The notes under the pieces are model-generated. The model had not been told where the DNA came from, searched no databases, and saw only the letters and a list, made by a program, of their open reading frames with translations. From contig NW_027473588.1 in NCBI RefSeq assembly GCF_050947335.1, positions 153,384-217,383 on the forward strand: a DNA stretch of 64,000 bases. The letters run 5' to 3'. Shown here piece by piece: positions 11,426-22,150 of this stretch. Source of the DNA: Megachile rotundata. Its lineage: Eukaryota; Arthropoda; Insecta; Hymenoptera; Megachilidae. Every line of letters begins with the position of its first letter. The first letter of the stretch is position 1. The position numbers and the translations under genes are program-made.

Positions 11426-13775
11426 TGTGATTGTGATTGTGTGATTGTGATTGTGTGATTGTGACTGCGTGATTGTGATTGTGTGATTGTGATTGTGTGA
11501 TTGTGATTGTGTGATTGTGATTGTGTGATTGTGATTGTGTGATTGTGATTGTGTGATTGTGATTGTGTGATTGTGATTGTGTGATTGTGATTGTGTGATT
11601 GTGATTGTGTGATTGTGATTGTGTGATTGTGATTGTGTGATTGTGATTGTGTGATTGTGATTGTGTGATTGTGATTGTGTGATTGTGATTGTGTGATTGT
11701 GATTGTGTGATTGTGATTGTGTGATTGTGATTGTGTGATTGTGATTGTGTGATTGTGATTGTGTGATTGTGATTGTGTGATTGTGATTGTGTGATTGTGA
11801 TTGTGTGATTGTGATTGTGTGATTGTGATTGTGTGATTGTGATTGTGTGATTGTGATTGTGTGATTGTGATTGTGTGATTGTGATTGTGTGATTGTGATT
11901 GTGTGATTGTGATTGTGTGATTGTGATTGTGTGATTGTGATTGTGTGATTGTGATTGTGTGATTGTGATTGTGTGATTGTGATTGTGTGATTGTGATTGT
12001 GTGATTGTGATTGTGTGATCGTGATTGTGTGATCGTGATTGTGTGATCGTGATTGTGTGATTGTGATTGTGTGATTGTGATTGTGTGATCGTGATTGTGT
12101 GATCGTGATTGTGTGATCGTGATTGTGTGATCGTGATTGTGTGATCGTGATTGTGTGATTGTGATTGTGTGATTGTGATTGTGTGATTGTGATTGTGTGA
12201 TTGTGATTGTGTGATTGTGATTGTGTGATTGTGATTGTGTGATTGTGATTGTGTGATTGTCATTGTGTGATTGTGATTGTGTGATTGTGATTGTGTGATT
12301 GTGATTGTGTGATTGTGATTGTGTGATTGTGATTGTGTGATTGTGATTGTGTGATTGTGATTGTGTGATTGTGATTGTGTGATTGTGATTGTGTGATTGT
12401 GATTGTGTGATTGTGATTGTGTGATTGTGATTGTGTGATTGTGATTGTGTGATTGTGATTGTGTGATTGTGATTGTGTGATTGTGATTGTGTGATTGTGA
12501 TTGTGTGATTGTGATTGTGTGATTGTGATTGTGTGAATGTGATTGTGTGATTGTGATTGTGTGATTGTGATTGTGTGATTGTGATTGTGTGATTGTGATT
12601 GTGTGATTGTGATTGTGTGATTGTGATTGTGTGATTGTGATTGTGTGATTGTGATTGTGTGATTGTGATTGTGTGATTGTGATTGTGTGATTGTGATTGT
12701 GTGATTGTGATTGTGTGATTGTGATTGTGTGATTGTGATTGTGTGATTGTGATTGTGTGATTGTGATTGTGTGATTGTGATTGTGTGATTGTGATTGTGT
12801 GATTGTGATTGTGTGATTGTGATTGTGTGATTGTGATTGTGTGATTGTGATTGTGTGATTGTGATTGTGTGATTGTGATTGTGTGATTGTGATTGTGTGA
12901 TTGTGATTGTGTGATTGTGATTGTGTGATTGTGATTGTGTGATTGTGATTGTGTGATTGTGATTGTGTGATTGTGATTGTGTGATTGTGATTGTGTGATT
13001 GTGATTGTGTGATTGTGATTGTGTGATTGTGATTGTGTGATTGTGATTGTGTGATTGTGATTGTGTGATTGTGATTGTGTGATTGTGATTGTGTGATTGT
13101 GATTGTGTGATTGTGATTGTGTGATTGTGATTGTGTGATTGTGATTGTGTGATTGTGATTGTGTGATTGTGATTGTGTGATTGTGATTGTGTGATTGTGA
13201 TTGTGTGATTGTGATTGTGTGATTGTGATTGTGTGATTGTGATTGTGTGATTGTGATTGTGTGATTGTGATTGTGTGATTGTGATTGTGTGATTGTGATT
13301 GTGTGATTGTGATTGTGTGATTGTGATTGTGTGATTGTGATTGTGTGATTGTGATTGTGTGATTGTGATTGTGTGATTGTGATTGTGTGATTGTGATTGT
13401 GTGATTGTGATTGTGTGATTGTGATTGTGTGATTGTGATTGTGTGATTGTGATTGTGTGATTGTGATTGTGTGATTGTGATTGTGTGATTGTGATTGTGT
13501 GATTGTGATTGTGTGATTGTGATTGTGTGATTGTGATTGTGTGATTGTGTGATTGTGATTGTGTGATTGTGATTGTGTGATTGTGATTGTGTGATTGTGA
13601 TTGTGTGATTGTGATTGTGTGATTGTGATTGTGTGATTGTGATTGTGTGATTGTGATTGTGTGATTGTGTGATTGTGATTGTGTGATTGTGATTGTGTGA
13701 TTGTGATTGTGTGATTGTGATTGTGTGATTGTGATTGTGTGATTGTGATTGTGTGATTGTGATTGTGTGATTGCG
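11420..13775. repeat. Long 14-mer array, about 168 units, with GATCG runs
   Basis: A GTGTGATTGTGATT array with GACTGCGTG near 11463, GATCG runs at 12017-12045 (three units) and 12087-12143 (five units), GTCATT near 12258 and GAATG near 12535. Extra 8-mers sit near 13543 and 13663, 120 bp apart (8 x 14 + 8). The GATCG change lies in the first GATT of the unit, unlike the runs near 49 kb, where it lies in the second. Confidence 0.94.
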
Positions 13776-14895
13776 ATTGTGCGATAGTGTGATTGTGTGA
13801 TTGTGTTATTGTGTGGTTGTATTATTGTGTGGTTGTGTGATTGTGTGATTGTGCGATTGTGTGATTGTGTGATTGTGTGATTGTGTGATTGTGTGATTGT
13901 GTGATTGTGTGATTGTGGTTGTGTGATTGTGGTTGTGTGATTGTGGTTGTGTGATTGTGATTGTGTGATTGTGATTGTGTGATTGTGACTGTGTGATTGT
14001 GAGGGTGTGTGATTGTGTGATTGTGACTGTGTGATTGTGTGAGTGTGTGATTGTGTGATTGTGTGGTTGTGTGATTGTGTGGTTGTGTGATTTTGTGATT
14101 GTGTGATTGTGTGATTGTGTGATTGTGTGATTGTGTGATTGTGACTGTGTGATTGTGTGACCGTGATTGTGTGACCGTGATTGTGTGACCGTGATTGAGT
14201 GACCGTGATTGTGATTGCGTGATTGTGTGATTGTGTGATCGTGTGATCGTGTGATTGTGTGATCGTGTGATTGTGTGATTGTGTGAGTGTGCGATTGTGT
14301 GATTGTGTGATTGTGTGATTGTGACTGTGTGATTGTGTGATTGTGTGATTGTGTGATTGTGTGATTGTGTGATTGTGTGATTGTGGTTGTGTGATTGTGG
14401 TTGTGTGATTGTGGTTGTGTGATTGTGATTGTGTGATTGTGATTGTGTGATTGTGACTGTGTGATTGTGTGGGTGTGTGATTGTGTGATTGTGACTGTGT
14501 GATTGTGTGAGTGTGTGATTGTGTGATTGTGTGGTTGTGTGATTGTGTGGTTGTGTGATTTTGTGATTGTGTGATTGTGTGATTGTGTGATTGTGTGATT
14601 GTGTGATTGTGACTGTGTGATTGTGTGAGTGTGTGATTGTGTGAGTGTGTGATTGTGTGATTGTGTGATTGTGTGATTGTGTGATTGTGTGATTGTGTGA
14701 TTGTGTGATTGTGCGACTGTGTGATTGTGCGATTGTGTGATTGTGCGATTGTGTGATTGTGCGATTGTGTGATTGTGCGATTGTGTAATTGTGATTGTGT
14801 GATTGTGATTGTGTGATTGTGTGATTGTGTGATTGTGTGATTGTGTGATTGTGTGATTGTGTGATTGTGTGAGTGTGTGATTGTGTGATTGTGAT
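13765..14895. repeat. Two joined compound modules A
   Basis: The first starts at GCGATAGTG 13781 with GTTATT and GTATTATT, three GTGGTT 14-mers, GACT, GAGGGTG near 14001 (GTGGGTG elsewhere) and GATTTTG near 14093. It then switches early to a GACCG cluster (14159-14201, four units) and GATCG units near 14238-14262. A second partial module follows: GTGGTT 14-mers near 14387, GTGGGTG, GATTTTG, two GAGTG, GCGACT near 14711, four GCGATT, GTAATT at 14785 and GAGTG near 14871. It matches the right half of the 9.2-kb module at an offset near 5,038. Confidence 0.9.
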
Positions 14896-15115
14896 TGTGT
14901 GATTGTGATTGTGTGATTGTGATTGTGTGATTGTGATTGTGTGATTGTGATTGTGTGATTGTGATTGTGTGATTGTGATTGTGTGATTGTGATTGTGTGA
15001 TTGTGATTGTGTGATTGTGATTGTGTGATTGTGATTGTGTGATTGTGATTGTGTGATTGTGATTGTGTGATTGTGATTGTGTGATTGTAATTGTGTGATT
15101 GTGATTGTGTGATTG
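14890..15115. repeat. 14-mer array, about 16 units
   Basis: A plain GTGTGATTGTGATT array with GTAATT near 15087, two units before the exit signature at 15115. Confidence 0.94.
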
Positions 15116-16060
15116 CGATTGTGTGATTGTGTGATTGTGTGGTTGTGTGATTGTGTGATTGTGTGATTGTGTGATTGTGTGATTGTGTGATTGTGTGATT
15201 GTGTGATTGTGTGATTGTGTGATTGTGGTTGTGTGATTGTGGTTGTGTGATTGTGGTTGTGTGATTGTGATTGTGTGATTGTGATTGTGTGATTGTGACT
15301 GTGTGATAGTGTGAGTGTGTGATTGTGTGATTGTGTGGTTGTGTGATTGTGTGGTTGTCTGATTTTGTGATTGTGTGATTGTGTTATTGTGTGATTGTGT
15401 GATTGTGGGATTGTGGGATTGTGTGATTGTGTGACTGTGTGATTGTGTGATTGTGTGATTGTGCGATTGTGTGATTGTGCGATTGTGTAATTGTGATTGT
15501 GTGATTGTGATTGTGTGATTGTGTGATTGTGTGATTGTGTGATTGTGTGATTGTGTGATTGTGTGATTGTGATTGTGTGATTGTGTGATTGTGTGATCGT
15601 GTGATCGTGTGATTGTGTGATCGTGTGATTGTGTGATTGTGTGAGTGTGTGATTGTGTGATTGTGTGATTGTGTGATTGTGTGATAGTGACTGTGTGATT
15701 GTGTGATTGTGTGATTGTGTGATTGTGTGACCGTGATTGTGTGACCGTGATTGTGTGACCGTGATTGAGTGACCGTGATTGTGATTGCGTGATTGTGTGA
15801 TTGTGTGATCGTGTGATCGTGTGATTGTGTGATCGTGTGATTGTGTGATTGTGTGAGTGTGCGATTGTGTGATTGTGTGATTGTGACTGTGTGATTGTGT
15901 GATTGTGTGATTGTGTGATTGTGTGATTGTGTGATTGTGTGATTGTGTGATTGTGTGATTGTGTGATTGTGATTGTGTGATTGTGTGATCGTGTGATCGT
16001 GTGATCGTGTGATTGTGTGATCGTGTGATTGTGTGATTGTGTGATTGTGACTGTGTGATT
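15110..16060. repeat. Compound module A-prime plus GATCG and GACCG clusters
   Basis: From the exit signature at 15115: 8-mers, three GTGGTT 14-mers, GACT, GATAGTGTGAG near 15306, GTCTGATTTTG near 15357, GTTATT, two GTGGGATT, GCGATT and GTAATT. Then come GATCG units near 15597-15621, GATAGTGACT at 15683, four GACCG (15729-15771), GATCG units near 15807-15831, GAGTGTGCG, 8-mers and a third GATCG group near 15987-16019. About 200 bp (15650-15850) matches 26030-26230 at an offset of 10,380. Confidence 0.91.
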
Positions 16061-16395
16061 GTGATTGTGTGATTGTGATTGTGTGATTGTGATTGTGTGA
16101 TTGTGATTGTGTGATTGTGATTGTGTGATTGTGATTGTGTGATTGTGATTGTGTGATTGTGATTGTGTGATTGTGATTGTGTGATTGTGATTGTGTGATT
16201 GTGATTGTGTGGTTGTGATTGTGTGATTGTGATTGTGTGATTGTGATTGTGTGATTGTGATTGTGTCATTGTGATTGTGTGACTGTGATTGTGTGATTGT
16301 GATTGTGTGATTGTGATTGTGTCATTGTGATTGTGTGATTGTGATTGTGTGATTGTGATTGTGTGATTGTGATTGTGTGATTGTGATTGTGTGAT
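16050..16395. repeat. 14-mer array with GTCATT pair
   Basis: About 24 14-mers with GTGGTT near 16209, GTCATT at 16265, GACT near 16281 and GTCATT again near 16321. GTCATT places CAT on the + strand, hence an ATG on the - strand, which explains why a spurious long open frame begins here. Confidence 0.92.
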
Positions 16396-16625
16396 TGTGT
16401 GATTGTGTGATTGTGTGATTGTGTGATTGTGTGATTGTGTGATTGTGTGATTGTGTGATTGTGCGATTGTGTGATTGTGCGATTGTGTAATTGTGATTGT
16501 GTGATTGTGTGATTATGTGATTGTGTGATTGTGATTGTGTGATTGTGTGATCGTGTGATCGTGTGATCGTGTGATCGTGTGATCGTGTGATCGTGTGATT
16601 GTGTGATTGTGACTGTGTGATTGTG
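16390..16625. repeat. 8-mer block with six consecutive GATCG units
   Basis: 8-mers, two GCGATT, GTAATT, GATTATG near 16511, then GATCG every 8 bp from 16549 to 16589, followed by GACT. It is a paralogue of 2705-2995, which has only four GATCG. Confidence 0.92.
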
Positions 16626-17045
16626 ATTGTGATTGTGTGATTGTGATTGTGTGATTATGATTGTGTGATTGTGATTGTGTGATTGTGATTGTGTGATTGT
16701 GATTGTGTGATTGTGATTGTGTGATTGTGATTGTGTGATTGTGATTGTGTGATTGTGATTGTGTGATTGTGATTGTGTGATTGTGATTGTGTGATTGTGA
16801 TTGTGTGATTGTGATTGTGTGATTGTGATTGTGTGATTGTGACTGTGTGGTTGTGACTGTGTGATTGTGATTGTGTGATTGTGATTGTGTGATTGTGATT
16901 GTGTGATTGTGATTGTGTGATTGTGTGATTGTGATTGTGTGATTGTGATTGTGTGATTGTGATTGTGTGATTGTGAATTTGTGATTGTGATTGTGTGATT
17001 GTGATTGTGTGATTGTGATTGTGTGATTGCGATTGTGTGATAGTG
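16615..17045. repeat. Variant-bearing 14-mer array, paralogue of 2.99-3.53 kb
   Basis: It repeats the marker order of 2990-3525: a 6-mer doublet, GATTATG near 16651, GACT-GTGGTT-GACT near 16841-16860, and an extra 8-mer. A unique irregularity, GTGAATTTGTG near 16975, breaks the unit. It ends at GATAGTG 17039. Confidence 0.91.
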
Positions 17046-17520
17046 TGATTGTGTGATTGTGTGATTGTGTGGTTGTGTGATTGTGTGGTTGTGTGATTGT
17101 GTGATTGTGCGATTGTGTGATTGTGGGATTGTGTGATTGTGTGATTGTGTGATTGTGTGATTGTGGTTGTGTGATTGTGGTTGTGTGATTGTGGTTGTGT
17201 GATTGTGATTGTGTGATTGTGATTGTGTGATTGTGACTGTGTGATTGTGTGATTGTGACTGTGTGATTGTGTGAGTGTGTGATTGTGTGAGTGTGTGATT
17301 GTGTGATTGTGTGATTGTGTGATTGTGTGATTGTGTGATTGTGTGATTGTGTGATTGTGTGATTGTGTGATTGTGTGATTGTGTGATTGTGTGATTGTGT
17401 GATTGTGTGACTGTGTGATTGTGCGATTGTGTGATTGTGCGATTGTGTAATTGTGATTGTGTGATTGTGATTGTGTGATTGTGTGATTGTGTGATTGTGT
17501 GATTGTGTGATTGTGACTGT
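17037..17520. repeat. Compound module A, GATAGTG 17039
   Basis: GATAGTG, 8-mers with GTGGTT, GCGATT, GTGGGATT, three GTGGTT 14-mers, GACT pairs, GAGTG twice, a long plain 8-mer run, GACT, GCGATT units and GTAATT near 17447. Relative to other copies it lacks the GTGGGTG and GATTTTG segment, a deletion inferred from the missing markers. Confidence 0.88.
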
Positions 17521-17725
17521 GTGATTGTGATTGTGTGATTGTGATTGTGTGATTGTGATTGTGTGATTGTGATTGTGTGATTGTGATTGTGTGATTGTGA
17601 TTGTGTGATTGTGATTGTGTGATTGTGATTGTGTGATTGTGATTGTGTGATTGTGATTGTGTGATTGTGATTGTGTGATTGTGATTGTGTGATTGTAATT
17701 GTGTGATTGTGATTGTGTGATTGCG
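17515..17725. repeat. Short 14-mer array
   Basis: About fifteen plain 14-mers with GTAATT near 17695 and the exit signature at 17723. Confidence 0.93.
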
Positions 17726-18115
17726 ATTGTGTGATTGTGTGATTGTGTGGTTGTGTGATTGTGTGATTGTGTGATTGTGTGATTGTGTGATTGTGGGATT
17801 GTGTGATTGTGTGATTGTGTGATTGTGGTTGTGTGATTGTGGTTGTGTGATTGTGATTGTGTGATTGTGATTGTGTGATTGTGACTGTGTGATTGTGTGA
17901 GTGTGTGATTGTGTGATTGTGTGGTTGTGTGATTGTGTGGTTGTCTGATTTTGTGGTTGTCTGATTTTGTGATTGTGTGATTGTGTGATTGTGTGATTGT
18001 GTGATTGTGTGATTGTGTGATTGTGTGATTGTGTGATTGTGTGATTGTGTGATTGTGACTGTGTGATTGTGTGATTGTGTGATTGTGTGATTGTGTGATT
18101 GTGTGATTGTGATTG
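17718..18115. repeat. Compound module A-prime with doubled GTCTGATTTTG
   Basis: Exit signature, 8-mers with GTGGGATT, two GTGGTT 14-mers, GACT, GAGTG, GTGGTT, the doubled GTCTGATTTTG from 17943, plain 8-mers and GACT near 18057. It is a paralogue of 4360-4700 and 21765-22150. Confidence 0.9.
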
Positions 18116-20740
18116 TGTGATTGTGATTGTGTGATTGTGATTGTGTGATTGTGATTGTGTGATTGTGATTGTGTGATTGTGATTGTGTGATTGTGATTGT
18201 GTGATTGTGATTGTGTGATTGTGATTGTGTGATTGTGATTGTGTGATTGTGATTGTGTGATTGTGATTGTGTGATTGTGATTGTGTGATTGTGATTGTGT
18301 GATTGTGATTGTGTGATTGTGATTGTGTGATTGTGATTGTGTGATTGTGATTGTGTGATTGTGATTGTGTGATTGTGATTGTGTGATTGTGATTGTGTGA
18401 TTGTGATTGTGTGATTGTGATTGTGTGATTGTGATTGTGTGATTGTGATTGTGTGATTGTGATTGTGTGATTGTGATTGTGTGATTGTGATTGTGTGATT
18501 GTGATTGTGTGATTGTGATTGTGTGATTGTGATTGTGTGATTGTGATTGTGTGATTGTGATTGTGTGATTGTGATTGTGTGATTGTGATTGTGTGATTGT
18601 GATTGTGTGATTGTGATTGTGTGATTGTGATTGTGTGATTGTGATTGTGTGATTGTGATTGTGTGATTGTGATTGTGTGATTGTGATTGTGTGATTGTGA
18701 TTGTGTGATTGTGATTGTGTGATTGTGATTGTGTGATTGTGATTGTGTGATTGTGATTGTGTGATTGTGATTGTGTGATTGTGATTGTGTGATTGTGATT
18801 GTGTGATTGTGATTGTGTGATTGTGATTGTGTGATTGTGATTGTGTGATTGTGATTGTGTGATTGTGATTGTGTGATTGTGATTGTGTGATTGTGATTGT
18901 GTGATTGTGATTGTGTGATTGTGATTGTGTGATTGTGATTGTGTGATTGTGATTGTGTGATTGTGATTGTGTGATTGTGATTGTGTGATTGTGATTGTGT
19001 GATTGTGATTGTGTGATTGTGATTGTGTGATTGTGATTGTGTGATTGTGATTGTGTGATTGTGATTGTGTGATTGTGATTGTGTGATTGTGATTGTGTGA
19101 TTGTGATTGTGTGATTGTGATTGTGTGATTGTGATTGTGTGATTGTGATTGTGTGATTGTGATTGTGTGATTGTGATTGTGTGATTGTGATTGTGTGATT
19201 GTGATTGTGTGATTGTGATTGTGTGATTGTGATTGTGTGATTGTGATTGTGTGATTGTGATTGTGTGATTGTGATTGTGTGATTGTGATTGTGTGATTGT
19301 GATTGTGTGATTGTGATTGTGTGATTGTGATTGTGTGATTGTGATTGTGTGATTGTGATTGTGTGATTGTGATTGTGTGATTGTGATTGTGTGATTGTGA
19401 TTGTGTGATTGTGATTGTGTGATTGTGATTGTGTGATTGTGATTGTGTGATTGTGATTGTGTGATTGTGATTGTGTGATTGTGATTGTGTGATTGTGATT
19501 GTGTGATTGTGATTGTGTGATTGTGATTGTGTGATTGTGATTGTGTGATTGTGATTGTGTGATTGTGATTGTGTGATTGTGATTGTGTGATTGTGATTGT
19601 GTGATTGTGATTGTGTGATTGTGATTGTGTGATTGTGATTGTGTGATTGTGATTGTGTGATTGTGTGATTGTGATTGTGTGATTGTGATTGTGTGATTGT
19701 GATTGTGTGATTGTGATTGTGTGATTGTGATTGTGTGATTGTGATTGTGTGATTGTGATTGTGTGATTGTGATTGTGTGATTGTGATTGTGTGATTGTGA
19801 TTGTGTGATTGTGATTGTGTGATTGTGATTGTGTGATTGTGATTGTGTGATTGTGATTGTGTGATTGTGATTGTGTGATTGTGATTGTGTGATTGTGATT
19901 GTGTGATTGTGATTGTGTGATTGTGATTGTGTGATTGTGATTGTGTGATTGTGATTGTGTGATTGTGATTGTGTGATTGTGATTGTGTGATTGTGATTGT
20001 GTGATTGTGATTGTGTGATTGTGATTGTGTGATTGTGATTGTGTGATTGTGATTGTGTGATTGTGATTGTGTGATTGTGATTGTGTGATTGTGATTGTGT
20101 GATTGTGATTGTGTGATTGTGATTGTGTGATTGTGATTGTGTGATTGTGATTGTGTGATTGTGATTGTGTGATTGTGATTGTGTGATTGTGATTGTGTGA
20201 TTGTGATTGTGTGATTGTGATTGTGTGATTGTGATTGTGTGATTGTGATTGTGTGATTGTGATTGTGTGATTGTGATTGTGTGATTGTGATTGTGTGATT
20301 GTGATTGTGTGATTGTGATTGTGTGATTGTGATTGTGTGATTGTGATTGTGTGATTGTGATTGTGTGATTGTGAATGTGTGATTGTGATTGTGTGATTGT
20401 GATTGTGTGATTGTGATTGTGTGATTGTGATTGTGTGATTGTGATTGTGTGATTGTGATTGTGTGATTGTGATTGTGTGATTGTGATTGTGTGATTGTGA
20501 TTGTGTGATTGTGATTGTGTGATTGTGATTGTGTGATTGTGATTGTGTGATTGTGATTGTGTGATTGTGATTGTGTGATTGTGATTGTGTGATTGTGATT
20601 GTGTGATTGTGATTGTGTGATTGTGATTGTGTGATTGTGATTGTGTGATTGTGATTGTGTGATTGTGATTGTGTGATTGTGATTGTGTGATTGTGATTGT
20701 GTGATTGTGATTGTGTGATTGTGATTGTGTGATTGCGATT
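18110..20740. repeat. Long homogeneous 14-mer array, about 187 units
   Basis: 2.6 kb of GTGTGATTGTGATT. I noticed only one extra 8-mer near 19667 and one GAATG near 20374. It ends at GCGATT next to GCGATAGTG 20743. Confidence 0.95.
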
Positions 20741-21420
20741 GTGCGATAGTGTGATTGTGTGATTGTGTTATTGTGTGGTTGTGTTATTGTGTGGTTGTGT
20801 GATTGTGTGATTGTGCGATTGTGTGATTGTGTGATTGTGTGATTGTGTGATTGTGTGATTGTGTGATTGTGTGATTGTGTGATTGTGTGATTGTGTGATT
20901 GTGGTTGTGTGATTGTGGTTGTGTGATTGTGATTGTGTGATTGTGATTGTGTGATTGTGACTGTGTGATTGTGTGGGTGTGTGATTGTGTGATTGTGACT
21001 GTGTGATTGTGTGAGTGTGTGATTGTGTGATTGTGTGGTTGTGTGATTGTGTGGTTGTGTGATTTTGTGATTGTGTGATTGTGTGATTGTGTGATTGTGT
21101 GATTGTGTGATTGTGTGATTGTGACTGTGTGATTGTGTGAGTGTGTGATTGTGTGAGTGTGTGATTGTGTGATTGTGTGATTGTGTGATTGTGTGATTGT
21201 GTGATTGTGTGATTGTGTGATTGTGTGATTGTGTGATTGTGTGATTGTGCGACTGTGTGATTGTGCGATTGTGTGATTGTGCGATTGTGTGATTGTGCGA
21301 TTGTGTAATTGTGATTGTGTGATTGTGATTGTGTGATTGTGTGATTGTGTGATTGTGTGATTGTGTGATTGTGTGATTGTGTGATTGTGTGATTGTGTGA
21401 GTGTGTGATTGTGTGATTGT
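20730..21420. repeat. Compound module A, near-identical to 9.16-9.86 kb
   Basis: GCGATAGTG at 20743, two GTTATT/GTGGTT pairs, GCGATT, 8-mers, two GTGGTT 14-mers (three at 9.3 kb), GACT, GTGGGTG at 20973, GACT, GAGTG, GATTTTG at 21061, GACT, two GAGTG, 8-mers, GCGACT at 21249, GCGATT units, GTAATT at 21305 and GAGTG near 21399. Confidence 0.93.
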
Positions 21421-21565
21421 GATTGTGTGATTGTGATTGTGTGATTGTGATTGTGTGATTGTGATTGTGTGATTGTGATTGTGTGATTGTGATTGTGTGA
21501 TTGTGATTGTGTGATTGTGATTGTGTGATTGTGATTGTGTGATTGTGATTGTGTGATTGCGATTG
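21415..21565. repeat. Short 14-mer array
   Basis: About ten plain 14-mers ending in the exit signature at 21559. Confidence 0.93.
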
Positions 21566-22150
21566 TGTGATTGTGTGATTGTGTGGTTGTGTGATTGTGT
21601 GATTGTGTGATTGTGTGATTGTGTGATTGTGTGATTGTGTGATTGTGTGATTGTGTGATTGTGTGATTGTGTGATTGTGTGATTGTGTGATTGTGTGATT
21701 GTGTGATTGTGGTTGTGTGATTGTGGTTGTGTGATTGTGGTTGTGTGATTGTGATTGTGTGATTGCGATTGTGTGATTGTGTGATTGTGTGGTTGTGTGA
21801 TTATGTGATTGTGTGATTGTGTGATTGTGTGATTGTGGGATTGTGTGATTGTGTGATTGTGTGATTGTGGTTGTGTGATTGTGGTTGTGTGATTGTGATT
21901 GTGTGATTGTGATTGTGTGATTGTGACTGTGTGATTGTGTGAGTGTGTGATTGTGTGATTGTGTGGTTGTGTGATTGTGTGGTTGTCTGATTTTGTGGTT
22001 GTCTGATTTTGTGATTGTGTGATTGTGTGATTGTGTGATTGTGTGATTGTGTGATTGTGTGATTGTGTGATTGTGTGATTGTGACTGTGTGATTGTGTGA
22101 TTGTGTGATTGTGTGATTGTGTGATTGTGTGATTGTGTGATTGTGTGATT
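21555..22150. repeat. Tandem pair of exit-signature 8-mer blocks
   Basis: The exit signature at 21559 leads to a plain 8-mer run and three GTGGTT 14-mers. After only two plain units a second exit signature occurs at 21765, followed by 8-mers with GATTATG and GTGGGATT, GTGGTT 14-mers, GACT, GAGTG and the doubled GTCTGATTTTG from 21985, then 8-mers with GACT near 22081. The two close signatures suggest an array shortened to almost nothing between them (inference). Confidence 0.9.
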
